Positions 36,658-48,884 of a stretch of DNA of 64,000 nucleotides are shown here, piece by piece; the stretch's first letter is position 1; each line of letters opens with the position of its first letter. The stretch covers positions 5,814,035 through 5,878,034 of the forward strand of contig CM021321.1 in NCBI GenBank assembly GCA_010645155.1, in the 5' to 3' direction. The notes under the pieces are model-generated. The model did no database searches and was not told the origin of the DNA. It saw only the letters and a list, made by a program, of their open reading frames with translations. Both the position numbers and the translations under genes were made by a program. Source of the DNA: Tigriopus japonicus. Its lineage: Eukaryota > Arthropoda > Copepoda > Harpacticoida > Harpacticidae.

Positions 36658-39600
36658 GGGTTCTCCTCCTTCCTCGATTTTGAAGCTCGTTGCCGAACCA
36701 ACTCGGCTCGATTCATATGTTTAAGCAAGCGCAGAGACACTCCCCAAGTTGTTTTATGGCCTTTCAGCCACTCAGATCTTTTTGCTAGACCTCAGAACAA
36801 CAAGAAGGCGAAGAAGAAAAGTGCAAATCTGACTAAACCTAGCCACTTCGGAGCGATTTTCCGAGTTTCATACTAAATGAAGTCGATCCACACATTCCTC
36901 CGACTAATTTTGCTAAAGATGCCGATCTCATATTCAAAGAAAAACATAATTTTGAGCTTAAATGTCGTTGCATTAAAAAAAATACAGACCAGCAGTTTTT
37001 GAAATGCTCCAATCTAAAAAACAATGAAAGATTTCTCAAATATGCTTTTGATCCTTTAAAATCTATTTGTAGATAAGCATTCGCTGAAATTGCCATATAT
37101 TCTCAGGAATGTCACAATTTTATCAGTCATTGCAAATAATTGAAAGGTTCACTATTTCAGATCCGCCATCTTTGACCATCTCTTCAATATTTTTGGGGTC
37201 TAGGAACGCTTACAATTTTTCTCAAATTGGTCAACATTTGTACATGGCGTTTTAAGTTGACATTAACCTTCAATTTGTCGACAAAAGTTTGTCAAACTCA
37301 ACTTGCGATTGATCCACGAAAAGCAAAGTATCTAGTTTGAGTCTATTGCAATTTTGTGATTCCGTTGTCTCTTCGGATAGGCACATACGAACCAAGTTTG
37401 GAACAACAAATACTTCTGTAGTGCCTCAAACCTTTTTAATTGTAGGGTTTTTTAGCCGTTACTCGAAAAAAGGAACCGACCACAATTCCCGTTCCTTTCT
37501 CCAAAATGAGGAATCCTTTTTCCCTGAATTCCTAGGGGAAAAATGAAATGGCATTTCAAAGTACAAATTACTTTTCTTCAAGTAAGCTTTACTCTAGATT
37601 GTGATCAAAGGTGCGATTTAAAACATTTCATTCACAATATTTTTTTTTACTTTAAAAGATGACACTTCCAACTTCATGTATTATATTCAGTTTTACGTTC
37701 ATGAGTATTTGATTTGAGTTTCTTGTCATTGGATGTGGAATTTGCTTCTTTTTCAGTTTTTAAAATATATCAGTTGATCGAAACTTTCAAAGGTGGAAAG
37801 AAGCAGTATGAAGGACGCTGCCATTCAACACTTATTAGATATTTTTTTGAAGTCTTGAATACCCTGTGATTTCATTTTTGACATTAACCCTTGGGTCTCC
37901 CTGCAATATATTTTGGTTCCTATTTTTTGTGCCATTTTTCTCAAAACCCTTGCAAAGGCCTGCATTTTGGCTTAATGTTTGATTAATGGTAAATATACAG
38001 ATAAAAATATAAAAATATATACAGATAAAAATTGGAAGAAAGTAACAAAACTTTATGTGGACCTTTGTTTGAAAATTGTGCGTTAATAATAGAGAAAATG
38101 CAAGTTCTTAGAATTTCAATGAAGGCAAAGTAACCATTGTAGACCGTATCAATAATAACCATTAAACAAAACACGCTTCGAAATAAAAAACAAATGCCGT
38201 TTTGGCTCTAATTGAAAAATTCCTAGTCTTAAAACCAGTGGGAACAATTATCTGGAAAGTCAATGCAAAACCACTGCAGTTTGAAAAACGAGCCGAAGAT
38301 AAAAGAGGACTTCAGCGAGAATTTTTTTTGCCAAAGTATTAAACATGGATGTACATGCCCTTGGAAGACTCTCCAAAGTTCGCCAATAAGGATAAGGGTA
38401 TTTTATTCTATGACTTAGAAGTTTTTTTTAAGTTGCTCGTTTAAGTCCACCATAAGGAAAATAATCAAAATTATTGCAATGGGATAAGGAACGAGGAACG
38501 AGTACTATTTGCGTTTGTGAGCCGTTACAATTCCACCATTTTTTAAATGTTATGTATTACCATTAGTTTTTTTTGAAAAAAATGTACAAAGTACTGTTCT
38601 TTCGTTACAATTACCCTGCTAATAGTTTATTTGTAGTCCCATATTGGAACTGATTTAAAGCGGTATAGGTTTGGTTGGCTACCTTCATTCGATTCGATTC
38701 GGCCTGCCGTTTTGGGGAGAAGATTATTTCGGATTTTTTGGGATTTACGCCAAATATCGAAATGAAGATTTATCTCTTGTGAGCAGGTGTTATTTCACAA
38801 ATTTTGTTGTTAGACACATTTATTCGAAATTATTTTTTTAATCAGACAAGATATATTGGGCAAGCTTCAAAAAATGGACGTCAAGGGCAAACAATTCGTC
38901 AAAATCCAAAATTTTGAAAAGAAAAGATGTTGCTTATACTCTCGTATATCAATATTAGGCGAACGCTTGTGGAGAAAAATGATAAGTTGCGATGTGTGAC
39001 GTCTTGAATTAAAACAGACATCATTTTGTCCTGTTACTCGCTCTCTATTCTGATTTTCTAGGTATAAAGGGGCTACCCAACACACCTTGTCTAGTTAAAT
39101 CATAGCTTCGAACAAGTTTGCTTTACAACAAAATTTGTACAATAACACCTCTCACAAGATGCTCACTTCATTCTTAAAGTCAAGTTCTAAAGGGTTGTAA
39201 AGGCACTTTAAGTAGATCTTTGAGAATTCAGCGAAGCAATGAAAAAATAAAGAAACAGTAACAGGTGTACAGTTAACCAAGCGGGCTCAAACCTCCTCTT
39301 GATTTGCATGATTTGGCAAGGATTGTAAACGTCAGGGACGTTTCGTATACAAATAAGCCATTTTTTCTTGCGTAGGATTTTTCTCTTTTGGTAATATTGG
39401 ACCTTGTGTCTTTCATATCACGGAATTATGATTGAATTTTAGAATTAGGGACGGATATTAACACATTCGTACTATCCGTGTCCTCCAGAAACGAGGAAAA
39501 GGAATAAAGGAGAAGAGTTTACTTTGCTTTGCTCAAGTGTATGAATTGCTCGCAAACGAGAATTTGTGCTTTGGAGGACGCCTTCACGCAAAAATGATCA

Positions 39601-40329
39601 CTTCCAAAAGTCATGGTTTGATTAAGAGATGCATGCTAATTTGAAGATAATTTGTTGATTGATTGGTTAATCAGTTTCACTATTAACCGTATACACTAAA
39701 ACACACTAATTAATCCTCTTTAGTAAAAGCTGGAAATGAGTTCAACCATGGTCATTATTTTTCTCAGTCATACACCCAATAACTCAATAACGCAAAATAA
39801 CTTGTTTGGCAAATGGTTAAATATTAGTACTATTAAAAGGTGTTCTACTTAGAATGCGACAAATTGACTAAAATATGTTGGACCAATCTTGCAGATTACA
39901 GGAACTTGTTCGGTAGAGGAATTACCAGTTTTCAGACCTCGTTGTTTGAGCCTAGCTAATGTGTGCAGAGATACTGAGGGTAATAGATAATATAGTTATA
40001 ACTAACAAGAAGTCAAGAGTAAGGTGTCATACAATTATCATTATTATCATGTCATACACAATTATCATGTCATCACAATTATCATGTCATACAAATGTCA
40101 TGTCCCATCTTGGCTTGAAGGACAAACATGGTCCTTCGAGCCGGATGTGGGCTGTTACACGGAAATCGAAGTCAGGGTTCCAACACTCGTGTACTTTTAA
40201 TGCATGACCAATTCCAAATAACAGGAAACCCCTTATTTCTCGGAATCAATAGAGACAACAGGCTCATCAAATGGCAACTTTTTCAAAGTTATTTGAATAA
40301 CTTTTCCATTTTTTTTAAACACACAAGAT
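36658..40329. other. Intergenic, nothing coding recognised
   Basis: This is A+T-rich sequence in the abd-A/Abd-B interval. A degenerate tandem array of ATTATCATGTCATACA-like units lies at 40025-40104, and a short agataaaaatat duplication at about 37998-38030. No protein similarity was found. Confidence 0.4.
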
Positions 40330-40590
40330 GAAGTGGGTAGGTGACGCATGGTGCGTCACTGCGTTGGTTTGTCGTGCAGATGGTTGGGGTTCGATCCCGG
40401 CTGACTGCCACCCTCCAAACTCTACTCTTAGGAGTCAGTATTTAGCGTTGAACCGTCTTTCAATGTAAACAACTACCTACATAAACCATTGGCAACCAAA
40501 AAGAGGCAAGGAGCGGGAATAATCCTTCATTTCCTTTATCAGTGCAGTACTGACTCCTTAAAAAACAAAAACAAACGAAAAGACAAGGTG
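40330..40590 (+). mobile_element. tRNA-derived SINE candidate
   Basis: The head contains GGTTGGGGTTCGATCCCGGC (40383-40402), a near-perfect tRNA T-arm/B-box (GGTTCGATCCC). A plausible A-box region lies about 35-50 bp upstream, in GTGACGCATGGTGCGTCACTG (40341-40361). A roughly 150-bp tRNA-unrelated body follows, and the element ends in an A-rich tail (CTTAAAAAACAAAAACAAAC, about 40557-40576). The body is bracketed by inverted AGGAGTCAGTA/TACTGACTCCT. The promoter-head, body and A-rich-tail order fits a Pol III SINE. The sequence does not fold as a functional tRNA. Confidence 0.7.
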
Positions 40591-41559
40591 ATGTGTCATT
40601 TGCCACGTAAAACACAGTAATTCATCACATTTTCAAAACAAACCTCCCAGTTCAACGAATATTCACTGCATTACCATTACGTGAATATTCTTCGTAAGAC
40701 ATAAACCAGGCACACCCTCAAGTCTTCTTTTAAAGCGGGCCAATCAGTCAACAATTGGAGCATGGTCAATGCATTCAAGTTTCAAAGAAGAATGGATCAA
40801 ACTAGACAAGTGCAAATTGTCCTGCTCTACTAGAGCAAACAGTGAACGTTTCATTCCCATTTGTCTCGATCCCGAGCAAGAGGCGGCCAAACACCACGGT
40901 GGGCAGGATGTTCACTCCTTGTAGAATGGAATGGTCTTGTTCAGACGTGCTCTGACGCTGATTGGTGGATTCTCCCTCGTTGTACATAATGAGCCTTCCC
41001 TTTTAGCAACATTTGCTTCGGTTTAGGGTGAATGGATGGCGAATGTGTTAACAAAACTGGACTTGCCATCAGCTGATATTAAATCGAACGCTTGGAGGAT
41101 CACCACTTACCGCTTTTGAGCTAAGGCCCTAAGAAATGAGATGCCGGTCTATTCCTCGAATTCTTTTTATTCTATCAAATCGCGTTATAACTGCTGTAAA
41201 GCATCTCATCATCATGGATTTTTGTGCCAGGTCCTGGTGAAAAGAAGTCCTTCTTTATTCTGGGTTTGAATTTCATAACATATATTCAAACAAATTCTAA
41301 AAGAAGGCTTGGGACAACAAACCGACCATCCTGCCCTTCACTTGAGATATCTTGGGCCAAAGAACGGTTGATAACTTTCTAAACACTTTGATAATCATTT
41401 GGCCATTACAATGTATGTTTTAAACATCAAAACAATAGATAATGTCTTATTGGAACACGAAGAAAAAAACAGAAGATCCAAGTAAGCAAAAGAAAAATCG
41501 ACACTTTCCTCTTGTTCAGGGTTTGTTCTTCTGCACTCTTCAAGTTGTTGTTAAATTTC
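40591..41559. other. Intergenic, nothing recognised
   Basis: No coding similarity or repeat structure was noticed between the SINE and the LINE fragment. Confidence 0.35.
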
Positions 41560-42130
41560 GATGTTTCTGACTCTAATGTAATCAAAATACCCGCTTATAA
41601 TGGAAGGTCACTGTCCGGTGGTACTCTCAGAGCACAAGATATTCTTACTCCGATCACCTTTGGTGGCTTTACATCTTGGGTTCGGGCAGTGCTCTTGAGT
41701 GCTCTGAAGACGAACAGTACAGTTCTAAATACCAGTGGAAGTACAGCTTTTAAATATTCTCCAAGTTCTTTTCTAGCTGTACTCTTCTGTATTGGAATCT
41801 CTCCCAATACGAGAGATCGCTCATTCCTTTGTTGTTCCTAATAAAACATCTTTGCACAGGCTCAACCTTTTGCCACCATGCCGAACTCATTGAGCCATGG
41901 GGCTTAACAATCGACTTGTAAATAATTCGTAACACCATCCCTGAACTCGAAAACACCGCATGTTTGAAATGCCTTACTTACTCTCGACTAGATTTGCTCG
42001 TCAAAGTTTCCTTCTTCTTGGGTGACACCGTCAAAATCATTGAACGAAATTTTCTTCCGTTGAAGGAATTACCCTCTGTATACAGTATTTACCCTCCGTA
42101 ACCCCAAAGCGAATTCATCCGATGTCTTCA
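41560..42130 (-). pseudogene. Degenerate LINE reverse-transcriptase fragment
   Basis: The minus strand carries IIYKSIVKPHGSMSSAWWQKVEPVQR and SDLSYWERFQYRRVQLEKN in broken frames. They correspond to LYKSIVQPHLEYASPIWAP and ELSYWERLQKLGLYSTQ of the fragment at 51477-52367. Upstream similarity (KENFDEQI-like) extends to about 42130, and downstream similarity through several stops to about 41560. It is the same LINE family and a long-dead copy. Confidence 0.7.
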
Positions 42131-45099
42131 ACCAGACTATGTCCTTGAATCTTGACCATTTTGTCTACTGATGAAATTTGCATAATCGAAGAGATGCTAC
42201 CTTTTGTCCCGAACTTTTGGAGCAAAGAAATGAAAAAAAGAAAGAGTGGAACCTAAAACAGATCCATGTGAACGTTGGATTTACGTACAGCTTCGAAAAC
42301 TATACTGAGAGGCCAATTTGTCTTGTCATCTTCTCAGAAAAGAAAAAAAATTGTCAGTGGTTCTAACTGCTTCACTGGCTGCCATGGTTTGCTAGTAATT
42401 AGAGGAAACTTCAAAAATCATAATGCTTGAAGAATGATCTGATTATAAATGATCGCTTAATGATAATGATTAAGAGATCAGAATCAGATAAGAAAAACCA
42501 AACTCAAGACATAGGTAGGATATTGTAAAGTGTCTACCGACCCATTTATTTTCCTCAGCATGAGCACCGCAGCTATGGATTTAATTCACTTGTAAGAAAA
42601 TCCATTGTGTTGATTCCACATGCACACACACCATGATGTCAACCTTGCTTTAGGTGTCAAAGAACATGACATGAATTTAGCCTGGGCTCCAATGAAATAG
42701 CATTCAGACACTCCCATTCACTCTCATCAGTCCAAATTGAGTATTCACGGGATATGTCACTCGCAAAGCAAAAATTCTTTTGAAAGTTTGATTGGTACTA
42801 CCCATTTAACACAATTGAGTAAAAAAGAGGCTACTGCATGAATTTAAGACAAAAACAACTAAAAGAAAAGATTCCACTTGGTCAATTTTAAGTCAACGGG
42901 AAGTTTTGGCCTCTAAATGTAGATTAGTAAACATTTTACCAAACAAAATTTTCCAAAAAGCAGCAAATAAACATCTCCATATTTCACTCAAACAATAAAA
43001 TGATGAGAATTGAGAGCCTCGATATATTTGTACATGGTGCGTCCGGTTTTTATCACATTTTTGGAAGGCTCAAAATGCAGAAATCACGTTCATTTTTTTC
43101 ATACAAAAGAATCCAGCCAAAGTTCATTAAAACCAATAGATTCTTAAAGATATTGAGCACTCAGACAAACTGTTCTATGATTATAATCAACAATAGGGTT
43201 CTTTTTACAAGGCATGAAAGAGAATACTGACCCCAAACAAATGGCTCAAAGTATTGTTCTCCACTTTGAATAGAAATCACTATTGTTCACCATAGTTTTA
43301 TTTCAAATTTGACCATATAGTTACAATTAACCCTAATACATATCTCATAACTAGAGACAGTAAGTTAAGACGAATAAAACTGTCAAATTAGACGAAAAAA
43401 GACGAATAAAATTACCTGATTAGACGAATAAAGACGAATAAAATTGCCCGATTAGACGAAAAAGACGAAAAAAAACTGACAAATACGAAAAAAAGACGAA
43501 AAAAACCTGACAAATACGAAAAAAAGACGAAAAAAACTGACTTACACGGCAAAAAAGACTAATAAATTGCCTGTAAAGTGGGTTAAAACTGCTGCCCAAA
43601 AAGTAGACAAAATGTGTGGCCCAATTGAGGGGAAACAGCTGCACCCTTGTGCAAAATGGCAAAATCTACAAAGATAACAAACGGAAAAGTGCCGAATAAG
43701 CAAGAAATGGTCAGTGGAACTTATAAATTTAAAAAAAAAACAAGAGCGCAAACCACCCTTATTTCAACGTTTCTAATAGAGCAATATTTAGAAGCAGATT
43801 TGCTGACATTAAGTTTGAAAAACAAAAGATATGGAGAGTGCCGACATTCTTGTCAAGCAAACAAGTTTCTCAAAACCAATTCACAACCAACGTGTGCAAA
43901 GGAAGTTCCAAGAAAGCGTTTGTATTGACAGTCGCTCTTGACAAGAGCTAAAAAAGTCAACTGTTACATTGTTGACAAGAAAAACTTTGTTTGCATGTAC
44001 AAGGCCAGCTTAGCTCACATGTTTTGCTTGGTTTTTGCATTTAACAGACTGCCCTTATGACTTACATGTTACGAACAAGGTTGAATTGCAAGATTGGAAA
44101 CCTTGCTTAGGATTTTGGAAAAATATGCAAAATTGGTTTTGCATTCTTGCTTGAAAAAAATCGCAGCCAAAGATCACTTTCACTGCAGATCCACAAGGGT
44201 ATGTGATGTTTCATAAAACAAATTTGAACCGTCAAACTTCGGAATCATAAGGACCTTCAACAAAATGTGGTGATTTACACCTGTTTCCATTCAATAGCAA
44301 TGGTCCTTTCAAAGGATTAGTTATATATGAGTGAAAACAATGAATTGTGCATATTTTTCCAAAATCTTAACCAAAAGTGTTCAAACTTGAAATTCACTCA
44401 ATGTTATAACCAAGGCCACCAAACTTTGGTAAAAAATATTGCCTAAAAATGTATTATTATATTATTTTTGATAAGCATTTTGAGAAATAATGTAACGAAA
44501 TCTGATTTTTGGTATTTTTTTCTCAATAATTGTAGCAGAAGCTGACCTTTTCCTATACTCCCATCATCTGTAAGTCCTATTTCATAGCTTGGAATAGCTT
44601 AACATCTAAATGCACACTTTTGCAACTGCAATAAATCCTCAATGCGTATTTTACTTTTTTGATTTTGCCTTCCTTTTTCCAAATCATTTTAAAGGGAACA
44701 AGCATTTTCCCCAGATTTTTTTTAATTTTCCTACTTTTGTAATTTTGGACCAAACTGCAGATTTTTGCAATTACATTGTAAAATATAATTTAGATATATA
44801 TGAGGATATGAGGATATATATGAGGAGGCTGCTGTGTCGAACTGATAAGTTCGGTCGAGTTCAGTGCTTGAAGAAAAAAAATTCTATTCCTTTGGCCCAA
44901 GGGCAACTCCAGTGAAATTAAACTTCCCTAGATTATCATCAGTGCCCAGTGTCCCCTTTGGAGTTGCACGGGGACCGTTGATTGGTGATTTTAGGCGGTC
45001 TTTTGGGGATTTTTGGTACAAATTCGCCTGCCCTTCAATAAGCTTTCAATCAGCTAACTTCAGTGGAAACAGCATTCCCCAGCTTAGCCGGTTCGTAAA
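42131..45099. other. Intergenic with a minisatellite; no gene recognised
   Basis: The only clear structure is the gacgaataaaa minisatellite annotated separately. An imperfect block at about 44700-44790 resembles one at about 49005-49100 on the other side of the LINE. Positions 44398-44420 are also an imperfect inverse of 49110-49131. Confidence 0.4.
43366..43573. repeat. Minisatellite of GACGAATAAAA-type units
   Basis: Six or so units of about 33-36 bp combine AGACGAATAAAATTGCC and ACTGACAAATACGAAAAAA variants. They are imperfect but clearly in register. The array creates low-complexity open frames on the minus strand that should be ignored. Confidence 0.8.
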
Positions 45100-45172
45100 T
45101 CGGATACTCAGAAACTGTCAAAGCTGTGACTTATAGTTGCTTCCTCACCAAAGTTGGAGCAGGGTTCGAGAA

Positions 45173-45941
45173 ATGGCCGGTCTTAGCAACTCTGGCACAG
45201 CTTGTGGAGTGTGCGATAAGCTTGTAACAAATGAATCGAAGGTCATAATTTGCTGTGCCTGTGAGAAGCCATACCATCAGCTTCCATCATGTTCGGGAAT
45301 TCCGAAAGCTGCGCTTAGTTATGCTCTTGGTATGAAAATGTGGATCTGTAAGAGTTGCGAACTTCCATGTGCAAAAATGTTTCAGGGGCTTTCCGAAGTT
45401 AAGGCACGGATGGACGCCGTTGAGGATTCTATTAAAGCCCATGATGACAGAATCAAAAGCCTCGAAGAGGGTCAAACATCTCACAATAAGGATTTGATAA
45501 GAGAGCTCCGATATCGAGAGGAGAAAAAGTGCAACATTCTTATCAAGGGTATCCCAGAAGAAGACAATGTAGATCCAAATTGTAGGAAAGAGTCAGATTC
45601 CAAGACGGTGCAATGCCTTCTGGGCGCCCTGGATGTCCAGGCTGGCTTGTCGGATATCCGGTTTCTCTACCGTTTGGGCACCTGACGTCAGAAGACCAAG
45701 AGCGATTATGGTTGGCTTTAAGGACGTGAGTACTCGCGATCGAGTGCTGCAGAGCTCGCATAGGGCTAGAGATACCACAGAGTTCCGAAACGTCTACGTC
45801 GATCCAGACTTAACGAAGGCTCAAATCCAAGATGACGCTGAAATGAGGAGAGAGGCCAAGAAGAGATCGGAGTCGGGAAACGAGGAATGGAGGGTAAAAG
45901 GAATCAAAGGGGCCGGAAGACTAGTCCGGTCAAAAAAGTAA
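45173..45941 (+). pseudogene. LINE ORF1 protein with PHD finger, frameshifted
   Basis: RNA-binding/chaperone-type ORF1 of the LINE. The ATG at 45173 starts a frame with a PHD-type zinc finger (CGVCDKLV, CCACEKPYHQLPSC, WICKSC; Cys4-His-Cys3 pattern). A heptad-like coiled coil follows (RMDAVEDSIKAHDDRIKSLE), then a KCNILIKGIPEE stretch typical of ORF1 RNA-recognition regions. At about 45680 the frame stops (FLYRLGT) and the expected continuation (RRPRAIMVGFKDVSTRDRVL) lies in another frame to 45941. A single indel therefore breaks the protein. Its end overlaps ORF2 by 55 bp. Confidence 0.75.
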
Positions 45942-48691
45942 ATCTCAAAATCCTTAATTTCAACGCACGATCTTTGATGAACAAATTACCGGAACTTCGT
46001 ATTAGAACGGCCCAAGAGGAGCCCGATCTGATTTTTATCACAGAAACATGGACACATCAAGACATCACCAATAAAGAGCTAGAAATTAATGGTTACAACA
46101 TCATTCGCAGAGAAGACAGAAACGACACTGTAAAAGGTCGGGGTGGTGGGTTACTAATGTATGGTAACGCTAGCATAACAACCGAGGAGAAAACCATAAC
46201 GACTACATTTAATCAAGTATGCGCAATTACCTTACGGAATGAACAAAATCACCCTTTCCACTTATACCTGATTTATCGGTCACCAAACTCCAGTTTGAGT
46301 AATGACCAAGAGTTAAACAACCTCATAAGCAATATTTCGCCCAATTCCATGATATTCGGTGACTTTAATTACCCAGAAATTCACTGGAGCACTCTACAAT
46401 ATCCTCCCTCAGCCTCCAAATTTGTGGAGGCATGTCAGGCGACCTTCTTGGAACAAGTTGTCGAATTTTCCACGCACATCGCTGGAAACACGTTAGACTT
46501 GGTGCTGACGAATGCGCCAGAAAAGGTACATGAAATTGAAGAAGGTCCTCCACTCGCAAATAGTGACCACAGTTCAGTGTCAGTCTCCCTACAGTTCTAC
46601 CCAAGAAGAAATTCATTCCAACGCAAGATATGGGCCTACACCACCGCAGATTGGGACCAAATTAGGCGAGTTTTGGACTCGACGGACTGGGAAGAAGTAA
46701 AATATAAAAGTGTTGAAGAACAATGGCAAAACCTACTCCAAATGATAAATGAGGCATATTCATACATACCCATCAGAAGCTGCCATAATCCTCAGGAGCC
46801 ATTGTGGATGACGACTGTACTTCGGCGCATGATTAACAAGAAGAAAAGAGCATACCGAGCAAAGAAGAATCACCCAAGCCTAGAAAATGATCTAGCGTTC
46901 AGAAAGGTGCAATCTGATGTCAAATATCAAATAAGGAGAGCAAAAGCAAAATACGAGAAGGGACTCGCGAAAAATGCCAAATCGAATCCTAAAAAAATCT
47001 ACCAATATATTAACACCAAAACCAAGTCCAACGTGGTGGGACCATTGACTTCCTCTGAGGGAAAGACGTTGGAAACAGACGAAGATCAATCAGAAGAGCT
47101 GAATCAATACTTTGCATCGATTTTCCAGTTGAAGACACCAAGCCCCTGCCCCTCGTTCTCGAGAACCGATGAAAATGATACGTTGAGCGAGATTTGCATT
47201 ACAAAGGAGGCCATCAAGGGAGCGATTGAAAGGCTGGATTGGAACTCATCTCCAGGACCAGATGGGATAAGCCCATACTTTCTTAAAACCATGGTCACGT
47301 CTCTTCTTGACCCTTTGTTGTTCTTGTTCCGCAAAAGCACGGAATCAGGAAAAGTCCCAAAGGAGTGGAAACAAGCGAATGTCACACCGGTCCATAAAAA
47401 TGGCTCAAAGAAGCTTCCAATGAACTACAGACCAATCTCCTTGACAAGTACAATTGGCAAACTCCTGGAAACCATCCTGAAAAATCAGATTTACGAATAC
47501 ATCGAAGAATACGATATTGTTCCGCCCAACCATCATAGCTGCACAACGAATCTTATCCAGTTCTTCGATCCCATCACCAAAATCTTGGACAGAGGAAAAC
47601 CGGTAGACATGATTTACTTCGACTTTAAGAAGGCATTCGATCTTGTCCCACATTGCATCCTTATAACAAAGCTTCACCGATTTGGGATTCGGGGTAAATT
47701 ATTGAGTTGGATCCAGGACTGGCTCATTGGACGGACGCAAAGAGTCACCTTAAATGGAAAGGAATCCGGTTGGAAAGGGGTCACGAGTGGAGTAGTCCAA
47801 GGCAGTGTACTAGGACCAGTCCTATTCTTACTTTTTGTGGCTGATCTGACTGAAGTTGTCTCAGATGGAACAATAATAGGAACTTTCGCAGATGACACTA
47901 AGATCGGTAGGGCCATTGAGTCACCACAAGACAATGTGACACTACAACACGACATTGACCGCTTATCTCGTTGGGCAAAAGACAACCAAATGAAATTTAA
48001 TATCGACAAGAGCAAATCCTTACAGATGGGGCGCAGCAACGTCGGACATGTGTATACGATCGATGGCGTGGCAATAACTCGAGTGAATGCACATCGAGAC
48101 TTGGGGGTGTTAATTAGTCAAGACATGAAGCCTTCCCTTCATGTCGGAACTATTGTAAAGAAGGCAAATGCCATGCTTGGACAGATCAAAAGATCGTTTT
48201 CAGTGCGATCGCCAGACGTGTTTACCGACATCTATAAGGCTTTCGTGCGCCCTCATTTAGAGTTTGCCGTTCAAGCGTGGAGTCCTTGGCTTCAGAAAGA
48301 TATCGACGAATTAGAGAAGGTGCAAAAGCGGGCGGTGAGAATGATTAGTGGAATAAAAGGGTCATACGAAGAAAAGATTCGTGACCTAGGATTAACAACA
48401 TTAGAGGAACGCCTCAAAAGAGGAGATGCCATCCAAGTGTTCAAATTTATCAAGGGCATGGATCCCCTTCCATCTCCTCAGCTTTTCTTGTTTGTTGATC
48501 ATCCAACTCAGACGAGGGGATGTACACTCGGAAACATGGTTGTCCCAAAGTCCAAACTAGACATCCGCAAATACCACTTTTCGGTGAGGTCTGTCCACAT
48601 ATGGAATAACTTGCCCCTCGAGTTACGTCAAAAAGAGACTCTAAATGACTTTAAAGCGTCTTATGATTTACATACTCAAAACCAATCCTAA
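45887..48691 (+). CDS. LINE ORF2: AP endonuclease and reverse transcriptase, 934 aa
   Basis: This ORF nicks target DNA and primes reverse transcription of the LINE RNA. It has an uninterrupted 934-codon frame with an ATG at 45887. The endonuclease occupies residues about 20-235, with LNFNARSL (23-30), catalytic ITETW (E53), GDFNYPEIHW (158-167) and the terminal SDH triad (226-228). Reverse transcriptase motifs are SPGPDGI (455-461), NYRPISL (513-519), DFKKAFD (579-585), QGSVLGP (638-644) and the catalytic FADD (667-670; F replaces the usual Y, as in many jockey/CR1 relatives). The C-terminal region DLGVLISQDMKPS through KRAVRMI is the conserved region of the jockey/CR1 group. No RNase H was seen. 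Because ORF1 is broken, this copy is probably not autonomous, though ORF2 could still be expressed. Confidence 0.95.
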   Translation: MEGKRNQRGRKTSPVKKVNLKILNFNARSLMNKLPELRIRTAQEEPDLIFITETWTHQDITNKELEINGYNIIRREDRNDTVKGRGGGLLMYGNASITTEEKTITTTFNQVCAITLRNEQNHPFHLYLIYRSPNSSLSNDQELNNLISNISPNSMIFGDFNYPEIHWSTLQYPPSASKFVEACQATFLEQVVEFSTHIAGNTLDLVLTNAPEKVHEIEEGPPLANSDHSSVSVSLQFYPRRNSFQRKIWAYTTADWDQIRRVLDSTDWEEVKYKSVEEQWQNLLQMINEAYSYIPIRSCHNPQEPLWMTTVLRRMINKKKRAYRAKKNHPSLENDLAFRKVQSDVKYQIRRAKAKYEKGLAKNAKSNPKKIYQYINTKTKSNVVGPLTSSEGKTLETDEDQSEELNQYFASIFQLKTPSPCPSFSRTDENDTLSEICITKEAIKGAIERLDWNSSPGPDGISPYFLKTMVTSLLDPLLFLFRKSTESGKVPKEWKQANVTPVHKNGSKKLPMNYRPISLTSTIGKLLETILKNQIYEYIEEYDIVPPNHHSCTTNLIQFFDPITKILDRGKPVDMIYFDFKKAFDLVPHCILITKLHRFGIRGKLLSWIQDWLIGRTQRVTLNGKESGWKGVTSGVVQGSVLGPVLFLLFVADLTEVVSDGTIIGTFADDTKIGRAIESPQDNVTLQHDIDRLSRWAKDNQMKFNIDKSKSLQMGRSNVGHVYTIDGVAITRVNAHRDLGVLISQDMKPSLHVGTIVKKANAMLGQIKRSFSVRSPDVFTDIYKAFVRPHLEFAVQAWSPWLQKDIDELEKVQKRAVRMISGIKGSYEEKIRDLGLTTLEERLKRGDAIQVFKFIKGMDPLPSPQLFLFVDHPTQTRGCTLGNMVVPKSKLDIRKYHFSVRSVHIWNNLPLELRQKETLNDFKASYDLHTQNQS

Positions 48692-48856
48692 TGTTCAATG
48701 TTCTGTTCGTTCCCATCTTATTCTTGTTTTTTTTTCTTCCTTTCTTTTTATCATTTCATCTTTATTACGACTTTATACTACTTCAACACGACTGGTCTGA
48801 ACTTGTCGAATACCAATATCTTCATTATAACCATAATTGGTTCCTGAAGATTAAAT

Positions 48857-48882
48857 ATACTATACTATACTACTATACTATA
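48857..48882 (+). repeat. Tandem TATAC repeat marking the LINE 3' end
   Basis: About five units of a TATAC/ACTAT pentamer lie about 165 bp after the ORF2 stop. Short tandem repeats at the 3' terminus are characteristic of CR1/L2-type LINEs. Confidence 0.6.
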
Positions 48883-48884
48883 TG

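Larger units (their letters stand above)
45100..48884 (+). mobile_element. Nearly full-length CR1/jockey-type LINE
   Basis: A non-LTR retrotransposon with both ORFs: ORF1 (PHD finger plus coiled coil, frameshifted) and ORF2 (endonuclease plus reverse transcriptase, open). The 3' end is a short tandem repeat of TATAC units (about 48857-48882) rather than poly(A), as in CR1/L2-like groups. The 5' boundary is not determinable by eye; roughly 45100 is where text resembling a leader begins. It is the youngest-looking LINE in the window and is transcribed opposite to the Hox genes. Confidence 0.85.

Noticed and set aside
40383..40402. Functional tRNA gene suggested by the B-box
   Set aside because: The upstream and downstream sequence cannot form a cloverleaf, and the A-rich tail and body fit a SINE.
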